From NCBI RefSeq assembly GCF_000708205.1, contig NW_014575551.1, positions 303,030 to 367,029 of the forward strand: DNA of 64,000 nucleotides, in the 5' to 3' direction. The notes under the pieces were generated by a model. It ran no database searches, was not told the DNA's origin, and saw only the letters and a list, made by a program, of their open reading frames with translations. The stretch is from Mixia osmundae IAM 14324 (Eukaryota > Basidiomycota > Mixiomycetes > Mixiales > Mixiaceae). This document shows positions 34,118 to 43,909 of this stretch, in pieces (within the stretch, counting starts at the first letter, position 1; each line of letters starts with the position of its first letter). Position numbers and translations under genes: made by a program.

Positions 34118-35917
34118 ATGCCGCTGCAATGGCTGCCGCGCCGGTTGTCCAAGCCGAGGCTGGCATGGTCGGCTCGACTGATCAGCTCGACGGCTCAACG
34201 CAGTGTCAGCCACGAGCATCACGCCGCAGCGCTCGTTTCCAAGCTTGATACCTCGTCTGCTGCGTTCAAGAGCAATAAACTCTCCATGGACGGCCTGCAA
34301 AATCATTTAGATGACCTCTACACCAACAAGATCAGGCTCGGCGGCTCGCAGAAAGCCCGTGAGAAGCATACGAGTAAAGGCAAATTGTTACCACGCGACC
34401 GGATCAATCGCTTGCTCGACCCCTTTTCGCCTTTCCTCGAGCTGTCGCCCTTTGCCGGTCATGAGCTCTACAAAGACCCGCTACCTGCAGGGGGGATGAT
34501 CAGTGGGATTGGTACAGTGAGCGGCACGCGTTGTATGATATTGGCGAACGATCCCACGTCCAAAGGGGGATCATACCATCCCATCAGCGTCAAGAAGCAT
34601 CTTCGCGCACAAGCCATTGCGGCAGAGAACAGGCTACCATGTATCTACCTCGTCGAATCAGGCGGGGCCGCTCTGCCTTTCCAATCTCAAGTGTTTCCAG
34701 ATCGAGAGCATTTTGGCCGGATCTTCTACAATCAAGCTCAGATGAGCAAAGCTGGCATACCTCAGCTATCGGTCGTGCACGGTCTCAGTATCGCAGGTGG
34801 TGCATACATGCCCGCCATGTCGGACGAGAACATCATCGTGCGTGATCAAGGCGCGATCTTCTTGGCCGGTCCTGCCCTCGTCAAGGCGGCCACAGGCGAA
34901 GTCGTATCTTCAGAGGAGTTGGGAGGAGGCTTGATGCATTCCACTGTCTCGGGCGTGACAGATCACCTGGCAGAATCCGATGAGCATGCACTCGTTCTCG
35001 CCCGACAGGCAGTCGCTAGCTTCTCCTACAAACCTCTCCCTTATGAATCGTCTCGCAAGCCACGGCCCGTTGAAGAACCGCTGTACGATATCACAGACTG
35101 TAATGGTATTGTCAGTGCGGACATTCGCAAGCCTTTCGATATGCTCGAGATCATTGCGAGACTAGTCGACGGTAGCAAGTTCCACTTCTTCAAAAAGCTG
35201 TACGGCGAGACCATCATCACTGGCTTTGCGCATCTACACGGCTATCCCGTCGGTATCATCGCAAACAATGGCGTCCTCTTCTCGTCTGCAGCACTAAAAG
35301 CGACGCAATTCATCCAGCTATGCGAGCAACGCGGTATCCCGCTGCTGTTCCTCGTCAACGTCTCCGGATACAGTGCGTGTTCCGTGATAATGCGATACAA
35401 CAACTGAACTTGCTCTATCTACAGTGGTAGGCAGGGATGCCGAACAGGGCGGCATCGCTCGTGATGGCGCCAAGATGGTCAAAGCAGTCGCAACGACGAC
35501 TGTGCCCAAATTTACTGTCATCGTTGGCGGTAGTTTCGGTGCTGGCAATTATGGCTGCGCTGGGCGAGCTTACGATCCTCGCTTCCTGTTCATGTGGCCG
35601 AACGCAAAGATCTCTGTCATGAGGTAGGCATGTATCATAATCGATGGGCCGAGCTGATGCAGCCAAATAGTGGCGAGGCACTCAGCGAGGTGATGGCGTC
35701 CGTGTCTAGCGATCCCAGCCAGAGAGAAAAGCTAAAAGCCCAGATCGAGCACGAAGCAACCGCGCTTTACAGCAGTGCGCGTCTTTGGGACGATGGCATC
35801 ATCCGGCCAGATCAGACTCGATCGATCCTCGGCTTAGCGCTTGCCACAGCGCACGAGAGCTTCGACATCAAGCGAGAGCATCAGTCGCCAGGCAATTTCG
35901 GCGTCTTCCGTATGTAA
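34118..35917 (+). CDS. MCCB: Methylcrotonoyl-CoA carboxylase beta (carboxyltransferase) subunit, mitochondrial
   Basis: Transfers carboxyl from biotin to 3-methylcrotonyl-CoA in leucine breakdown, in the mitochondrial matrix. Three exons (34118-35372, 35425-35623, 35671-35917) give 566 residues. The N-terminus [20 protein letters not shown] is an amphipathic, Arg-rich presequence. Carboxyltransferase motifs: [103 protein letters not shown] and [20 protein letters not shown]. The end [17 protein letters not shown] and NFGVFRM is typical of MCC beta. ...SVMSGE replaces the usual SVMGGEQA, a mild variation at the last splice junction. The biotin-bearing alpha subunit is not in the window. The frame is open upstream to 34061 but without an ATG. 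Confidence 0.96.
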
Positions 35918-35946
35918 GCAAGGCAAGCAAACTGTGTGTGTTGTCT

Positions 35947-38245
35947 CTATGCATCCTGTTGTTGCAGTCTACGTGCTCTTTTGCGCTCATAAAGACCCTT
36001 GAGAATGATTTTGAGCTTCTTATCGCCAGTCTCGAAATTGCTTTGCGCGAGATCAAGAAGCTGATCCGTTTGTTCAGGCGTATAGTCGAATTTCCAAGTA
36101 GACCACACTTCTGCGACGTTGTCGAGCTTCTTGCCAGGTAGCAAAGGATAGTAGACGAGCGCGACTCCATCTCGATCTCTGACTTCTTCGACAGTAGGCT
36201 CGTCCAGACGAGCAGATTTGTCGCCTGTGTTTTGCGAGTCACCTACCCAACAATTGAAACGACCTATCGGCGGCTCAGAGTCGCTCGATACTTCCGGCAT
36301 CGGGCCATCCTCAGGCGCTGATCCGGCGTCGCTTGCGCCCGTCGGCTGATCAGTAGTGCCGGCTTTCTGATGATCGGCTTGATCTTTCGCTTCTCCGACC
36401 TTATCCTCTGACTTGGGCTCCTTCGTCTGGTTGGGCTTGACATCCTTCGAGTCTCCTTGGTTGACCTCTGCCTGCTTCTTTGCAAACGTAGCGGGCGGAC
36501 GATAGTCGACTTTGGGCCAACCTGCCATGCCGCGCTTCTTGGCATAATCAGAAGCTCGCTGGAACCAGACCTCTTGCGAATCGGCAGAGGCATCGAGTGC
36601 GATGATCAAATCGCAATTACGCCTAAAAAGAGGCTCGTACGGCAAATTACAGACAGCTCCTGCATCGAGGAAGCCGAGCGTATCGGTCTGAGTGAGATCT
36701 TCTGAGCCTGCTCTCAACCCATCGATGCCCTTGAGATACGAGGGAATATTGGCAGGTGGGAATGGATGGAGCGCAGACAGATCATCGTTGTATGCAGACA
36801 CTATCTCGTTGATGCGACTATAGTAGGGAAGCACTTTGAGCAGAGGTGAGACTTCGCGGTAGTAATTTGCAAGACTTGCGCAGAAGGCGCTCGCCCAGAT
36901 GCCAGCGAAGATGGTCGTGCTGAGCTCTGGTTTCCGGTCAATGCTCTTGCCGTTTTCAAATCTGCGACCGAAGGACCATGTTGGTATCCATGCGCCCAGC
37001 TCTTCGCACCCGATCTCATAGGGAGTCATTTCGAACCACTGATAAGATGCTCTCGAGAGCAGCTCGCGCTTTTGCTTCTCAAGCGATTCGGCAGTCTCGA
37101 CTTTGTCCTTGTCACGACTTGCGAGCTTGCGTATCTGTTGCTTGTTCAGCTCGATTACTGTATCAAATTGCGGAATCGAATGACGGATGGCTGAGTAAAT
37201 TGGCAGTGGGTAGTCACCATCGTCTATGTACTGCCTCTGGTTGCTAAGCTTGAGATGCTTATTGTCAAGCTTATCGATATGATCAGGTATATAAAGCCTC
37301 GAAGCGACGAGCGTCCCATATGCATCCACAAGAGAGAACTCGCCAGCTTCCGAGGCTTCTTTGAGTATTGCGCCGCTCAACAGATACGAATTAGTGGGAG
37401 GATTAGTGAGGAGATCGAACGTCGTCTTGTCGAAAAATGATGTGGTGATTCGTGAACGGACATGGCTGATCAAGTGTTCGATATCGCCCTTGCCAAGTGA
37501 GTAGTACAGAGTGAGTGCCCAGCAGCTGCCTGATATGCCAGCGAGATAGGTTGTACAGTCTAAGATGCCTGATGCTTTCGCGCCTCTAAGTGAGCCAATC
37601 GTGTTGACCATAGCCTGCAAAGTCTTACTCTGTGCTCAGCTTCTGTACGCGCGCAAGTAGACCAAGTCTGACCCTATAGCCACCGCCAGACCCAGCGATA
37701 CCAATGATGGGCACATCGAGCGCATCTATCTCGTCCACCGGAACGTCGATCAGACGGGCAAACGCCAGGCGCGCTTTTTCACGTCGGTTGCGCAGGTAAG
37801 CTCTTTCGGCGTGCGGAAGCGCAGGAGGACGGTCTTCGCCATCCAGTCTGACGTGCGCCTGCCAGTCAATCTCTGGATTGGATACCAGATCCTCAGAGTG
37901 CTTGTCGACGATGTCTCTGTACAAAGAGCCTTTTGCTCTAGATAGCTCTGACACGATAGAATCATAGCCTTGTCGAAGTTCTTTCCACGATTGACCCCAG
38001 TCCTTGAGTTGCTCGGGTACGTCTGGAAGCTGGAAGGCTTCTTTGAGCTTGTCGAGCGAGAAGACATTCTTGCTCTTGCTTGGCTCGACTGCATCGCATT
38101 TGATGTCTGCGTTCTTCGACCACAAGGTGCGTCTAGTCGAGCTGCCGGCGTAGACGCCGACACTGGCGCCGAGCAGTGAACCGACGAGAAGATGAGGCCG
38201 TACGAGAGCCCTAACTGGCCTATGTTGCCGCATCAGAGTTGTCAT
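35947..38245 (-). CDS. cPLA2-type (group IV/PLB-fold) phospholipase with mitochondrial-like N-terminus
   Basis: A patatin-unrelated cytosolic phospholipase A2 that would release fatty acids from phospholipids. Two exons (37673-38245, 35947-37614) give 746 residues. The catalytic core is GIAGSGGGYRAMVNTIGSL (oxyanion hole), Ser219 in YLAGISGSCWAL and Asp508 in GFLDAGAVCNLPYEPL, the Ser-Asp dyad of cPLA2. The intron falls exactly after GGGYR. Residues 1-45 (MTTLMRQHRPVRALVRPH then a hydrophobic LLVGSLLGASVGVYAG) look like a mitochondrial presequence plus a membrane segment. An acidic, Lys/Pro-rich low-complexity insertion of about 90 residues lies at roughly 570-660 before the conserved end. 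There is no C2 domain. An ATG at 38350 would add 35 residues. Confidence 0.9.
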
Positions 38246-39082
38246 CTCGAAGCAAAGCCTAAGCGCGAAAGAGTCGTGCGCAACGCGAAGATGGAAATTA
38301 CGACATTGCAACAGTGCGATTCGCTCCGAGCGCGAGTGAACCTTTCTCAATTGCGCATGCGTATGTCACGGACGTAGGAAGTGACAGGGCTCCAGGCACT
38401 GCAAGGCAACACGCTCTTGAGACTGTTGCGGGCAATGTGGTCTGAAGCTACGAAATCGATATCGCACACGTTTAACGCGCTCACGAGGCCGTCAGGGGCC
38501 GGGTACGACAATTTGTTGTTCATCAGCAGCTTGTGGCCATCAGTCTGAGTAGTCTGTACGGCCGGGTACGGTCACCTGTTTTGACGTGAGGAGCTGGCCA
38601 CTGCATATGCCGCCATTTACTTTCAAGAGGATTCTCAGAGTCTTACTGGACTGACGCGGCTGCGAAATGGTACGTTATCAGTCGTCGTGCTATGGGTGTA
38701 TGGGGCCAGTGATGCTGCTGATGACGCAATATTGTGGCAAAGTCTTATGTTGAATGAGATACAAGGCGACAATCTATACTTCGAAAGTGGCCCTATAGAT
38801 GCGATGGTAGCGTCCCACAATGGGTGTCAGTGGTGATCGTGTCGCTTGCAGCCACACCAGTCGTCGAAAAGAAGCGCAGCTCTCCACTGCTTCACCAGTG
38901 CATTGACGTAGGCGACACTCGGAACTGAGCGTAAACATTGCATCGGACGTCTATCCGTCATGAGAGAAGACGAGCTCTTCGCGGCGAGCTCGCATCGCTG
39001 CTTCAACGTTGCTCCGGGGGACAGCCTCGAGGGCGAATGGCTGTGGTCGACTGCAGTGCAGCGTCAGTCCTTTTGTCGATCG
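38246..39082. other. Intergenic region between phospholipase and P450
   Basis: About 840 bp without a supportable gene. An 11-bp direct repeat GGCCGGGTACG occurs at 38497-38507 and 38560-38570. Otherwise I see nothing; no tRNA or transposon ends. Confidence 0.4.
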
Positions 39083-40701
39083 TCAGGGGACTACAGACCA
39101 TGGAAGGACACCACGCCAATCTCTCATGTCGGCGCTAGGCAGGATAGGTATACCGTCCGGTGTCGAATCTGGCACGAGATCGAATGCCCACATTAGAGAC
39201 ACGACATTAATGAAGACGACGTTGCGTGCGACATGCACTGCTGGGCACAACCTCTTGCCCCAGCCGAATGTAGCCAGCTCATCCTTGCGAGTGAAGTCGC
39301 CAGCTGATGTCAGAAATCGCTCGGGTTTGAAGTTCTTCGCATCGGGATAGACGGACTCGTCTTGACTCATCGCCAAAAGGTTGGGCCATACTATTGCATT
39401 CTTCGGAATCGTGTAGCCCTGGTAGACATCGTCTTCGAGTACGCGGCGTGCAAGAGAGATAGGAACGAGCGTGCGCCAACGCTGTACTTCCAGGATCGCT
39501 GCCCGAGTGTAGGGCAGCTTCGCCTCATCTGCAAACGTTGGCATGCGATCTCGGCCCACCACAGAATCGAGCTCTTCCTGTATTTTCCGAGCGACCATCG
39601 GATGATGGACCATTGCGAGAACAAAGATCTCGAGCGTAATTTCCGGCAAGTCACCGCCCGCTGTCAAGAGATTGCCCGCGATGAAGGCCAAGTCGAGCTG
39701 AGAGATGCCGTGACGCTCAGGCGCTTGCGTGTGAATCAATTGCGACATATAGGATGGTCGCAGAGTACCGCTAGCGAGATCTAAGGCTATGTCATCACGC
39801 AAGCCTTCCCAGATTCGACGATCCTCTTCGAAATAAGCCTTGCCCGTTATCTTATAACTTCCGCCGGGAAGCCAGCTGGGCATCAATCGTAAGATTGGAA
39901 AGATGTCGAGAAGTGGTGCCAAAGGTGTATGGGTTCTCGCTGAAGACCTGCGCTTGTGCTCCCATACGCGTTCGGATGTCACTGTCGCGCTTGAAGAATA
40001 TGTCGTCTTTCTCACGAGATTTTCCATCGTGCTGCAAGGGGACGTCAGAACCGCGAGTGAGATGTACTGAACTGATATCACATACGCTTGGAAAATGTCT
40101 AGATAGCCCCTAGGCGACTGCAGGAACATGCCAATCATTTCGCGTGCTTCTTCAGTTTGGATGAGCTGCCATTGGGCAGCAGATTTCACACCGAGCTGCT
40201 CATGTAGCATCTTGCGCTGAGCGGATACTCTGCGCTCGGCCTGAGCACGCGAGGCCACCCAAGGGAAGCAGGAGACTCGCCTGTCCAAGTCTGATATGTC
40301 TACGAGCGGAATGCCGCCGCGAACGATGTCACTGAGGTAGTGCGAGCTCTGCTATATGCCTCAGTACAAGTACAGAACTGCGCGTATCAGCGTACCGGAC
40401 GAGCAGAGTAGATGTGCGCTCGTTTCTCGAAGAGCTCGTTGGCAGCCTTGGCGCTCATAAGGACGATATTCGTTTGATTGAGCGTAGGCACACAGATCAC
40501 GTCGACTTTTGCGTTTGACTGCTTCCACCATTCCTCGAAGCGGACCCAGGGCTTGGTTGTGGTATCAATCAGATCGAGCGTGCAGCCAAGGACCGGCCAA
40601 CCCGACGGTCCAGGCGGTAGCTTGGTCGTCCTCAGCCAAGTGCGCAACCAGACATATCCGACCGCCGCCAACGCAAGCACAAGCAGCATCGAGGAAGACA
40701 T
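39083..40701 (-). CDS. Cytochrome P450 monooxygenase, possibly with a frame defect
   Basis: A microsomal P450 of the fungal CYP2-like group; substrate unknown. The N-terminus has a membrane anchor (MSSSMLLVLALAAVGYVWLRTWL) and the proline hinge KLPPGPSGWPVLG. Exons 40396-40701 and 40086-40348 join cleanly (YSARP|SSHYLSDIVRGGIPL). Later motifs: ILRLMPSWLPGG, LLTAGGDLPEIT (I helix), ILEVQRWR (ExxR), FKPERF and FGWGKRLCPAVHVA (haem loop; a family norm would be FGxGxRxCxG). Between about 39895 and 40085 the best family-like reading (KSREKDDIFFK) lies in a different frame from the rest, so either short introns (54 nt at 40032-40085 plus one of about 43 nt) are needed or there is a frameshift. The I helix lacks the usual Thr of AGxDT. 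Confidence 0.78.
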
Positions 40702-40872
40702 GTCGAGCGAAGATACGTCGCTGCTGAGATCTGGCCATGGTAATGCTTGACACGGTCTCCCAGCGTTGTGGATCCAGACAAAAAAGCAGAGCCGATCGAG
40801 GATCGACGCGAATCGCGACAGCGCGCGCAAAGCAAAGGGCAAGGCACAAAGCAGCGTCATCACAGCCGCCAG

Positions 40873-43800
40873 ATGGCGCATCACTTTCACTTCAACCAGC
40901 AGCTGGGCACGGAGACAACATTCGCCATCACGCATGAGACTCGCTCCATCAGGCTGCACGCACACTGCTCTGAGCCATCTTTGCTTGCTGCCGGCATCGT
41001 CTTGGAGGCATGGACCAATTTAGGCGCTGACGGAGATCAGTGGCGCGCAGTGCCGTTCGAGCGATGCGATGTCCTCTCGCTTGGTGACTCATCGACGGTC
41101 TTGCTGGAGGCCGTGGTATCACTGGAAGGCTCGAAGCACAATTTTCTTGCAAAGAGCGCATACGAATTGACTTACCGGCTACGCTACACGCAAGACAACG
41201 ATCGCATTCTCTGGCTTGGATCGGGCGAGAATGCTCACATCAAGGTGCATGCATCTCGCGTCGGCGTCGCATCGCTCGCAGACATGGTCACCCCTGTGGA
41301 CGATCGCGCACGACTCTTGTCGACTGCCGCGCCACAAGTACTGATCATCGAATGTGATCTCTCGGCAGACTTGCAGTCTGGTCAGCTCGAGTCTTTCAAG
41401 CTCGCTCAGCCGAAAATGCGCGATGGATTAGTGCTCGAGCGCTCAAAGCCTACGTGGTTCGTACCTCGTCTGCTGGCTAAAGACGCAATGCTTCGAGCGG
41501 ATATCGACGCTCAATTGCTCATCTTCCGAACGGAGTCAGAATCAGACTCAAATCTGAGTGTCATGTCAGACGAAGCATTGGTCTACTATCCTTTCTGCAC
41601 ACCGAGCGTCACTTCGACATTGCGAGGCGACATGGCCGACTCGTCTTTCTGGCTGCGATGCGAGCTCGACGCGAACAGCTCGGAGGACGCGCGCGGAGTC
41701 GTGGCGGTCGGATGGACGCCACTGTCACAATTGTCCGCCCTCATCGAGCAAATGGTCAGCGCTGCGCGGGAGTACAACAAGAATCTGATGAAGACCCTGG
41801 CGAACGACGCACCGCGCTCGATCCCAAGCTCACTGCAAGTGGGCACAACCGGCACGCCGTATGGTCTCGGAGTATGCACATGGAATGCGCTTGGACAAGA
41901 TTACAAGCTCAGTCAAGTCGAAAGCATGCTCACCAGCCTTGAAGAGGCAGATTTGCTCGAATGCTTTGACTCTCTTTTGCTTGATGATGGCTGGCAATAC
42001 GTAGACGGACCGCCTGAGAAAGGCAACGATCGCCGTTTGGTCAACTTTGGCGCTATGCCTGGTTGGAACGATCTCAAGGCAGCAGGCGCTAAGACCTCCC
42101 CCAAGGATGGCTTAGATGACCTAGAGCATGCTATCCGACACATCAAGGCTCAATTCCCGAGCATCCGTCGAGTCGGCGTATGGCTCACAATGCAAGGGTC
42201 AGTCTGTCATGAGCTGTAACCTTACCGTAGACTTACGATAGGCTTTGGACAGATACTGGGGTGGTGTCTCGCCCGACTCTGCCTTGTCCAAGCGCTACCA
42301 GATGCGCGACTTTTTGCTCCGTGATCCAACAGGCGGTCCTCCTAATGGCGATGTATGGCATCTTCCGAGCGAGTCAGATGCGTATGCCTTCTGGTCCGAT
42401 TTCTTCCACGCTCTAAAGTCGGCAGGCGTTGACTTTGTCAAGGTCGATAATCAAGCTCATCTGGACTATGTCTTGCGCGATGCTGCTGGTCGTGCCGCTG
42501 GCAAATGGCGTCAGACGATGTCCAAAGCGATGCGAGAAGCAGCGAAGTCTGCTGGTCTCGACCAGACAGACTGCATGGCTGGCTCACCACGCACATGGAG
42601 CGGACCGGTGGGTCTCAGTTCCAAGGGAGTTCGTGCGCCTCTTCGTACAAGCGATGACTTCTTGCCTCTTGTCAGAGACTCACATCGTCATCACGTCTAC
42701 AACAACGCTACGACTGCGCTGCTTCACAACGCCTTACACATTCTCCCAGACTTTGACATGTTTCAATCATCTAACACCTTGGGCTTCACAACGTATCACG
42801 CTGCCTTCAATGCGATGACGACGGCACCTTTATACCTGACAGATGAGCCTGGTAAATACGACGGTGCAGTCATTCGCAGACTTGTTGCACAGGACTCGTC
42901 CGGTGCTTGGAAAGCATGCCAAGCTCGAACGAGCTCTGCAGGCAAAGTCGGAGCCAGCGTCTTCGAAGACAATCTTGGGCAAGGCTTCGGACCAGCTCTC
43001 TTCATCGCACGCCAACACGAACATGGTCTTACTCTGGGCTTCTGGAACACGCGAGCCGAGCCCGACGCGCGCGCGTACCACATGCTCACACGGGGCGAGC
43101 TTCAGCCTTTACTGTCGAGTGGCACGGATCAGGTTCTTCTCTTCGATGCCGAGACAATGAATGCGTCCATCATGAACGCGCTCGAGGGTGATCCTGACCA
43201 GCCGATCGCCCAGATTGTGCTGCAGCCAGAGACTTGGCGAACGATGACGACTGCCTTTGTTCGACAGTTTGATGGGCGCGTCAGCTACTCACTTCTCGGC
43301 CTCATCGACAAGTATGCATCCCTCAGCCCTGTTGAGCGCGTCGAAATCATTACGCGCAGCCAGAACAAGCCAGAGATTGCGCAGACCCAGTCGCGCAGAG
43401 AGGAAGCTATGCCGCAGCTCATACCCTTCGTGCGACGTCGCTTCCAACCCAACTCGAAAGATCTGGATGTACAAGCGCTTGCTCGCTCCGTAGTATGCTC
43501 TCCTTACAGCTCAGTCAAGACTTTGTTCTCTGCCCTGTTCGCGTTTGCCTTCTTGGTCACGCATTACGTCTGGCAAAACCGCATCAGACCGGCCATCACA
43601 GGCGACAGTTCCCAAAAGAGCTCGTACGCTGTGCAAAGTTCCAGCAAAGCCTTCAGCGTTGCCCTCAGCGTTCAACTGAGCTTGCGAGGACGTTTTGCCA
43701 TGACTTTGGCAAATGCAAGCCCGGCTCAACTGGGCAATCTGATGATCCTCATTGATGGCGAGCCAACGCGAAAGTTTTCGATCCAACCAATCTTCTACGG

Positions 43801-43900
43801 CATGATACTTCTCGTTGTGGACGAGGATGCTTTCACGCTCAAGCACGACCACAGCGCAACGGACTGGGAAATTCAGATACATCTGGGAGGATATGAATGA
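40873..43900 (+). CDS. GH36 raffinose-synthase/alkaline alpha-galactosidase-type glycosidase with C-terminal membrane segment
   Basis: Family members hydrolyse or transfer alpha-galactosyl groups; plant relatives are raffinose synthases and seed imbibition proteins. Two exons (40873-42197, 42253-43900) give 990 residues. The intron was set so that GG|A gives MQGYWGGVSPD, a diagnostic family string. The (beta/alpha)8 barrel has GLGVCTWNALGQ, LLLDDGWQYV, the nucleophile Asp507 in DFVKVDNQ and the acid/base Asp577 in RTSDDF. No signal peptide is present (MAHHFHFNQQLG). Near residue 870 a hydrophobic stretch (TLFSALFAFAFLVTHYVW) could span a membrane inside the C-terminal beta domain, which is unusual. 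The frame is open upstream of 40873 without an ATG. It ends 9 bp from the convergent coiled-coil gene. Confidence 0.88.
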
Positions 43901-43909
43901 CGACAACAT

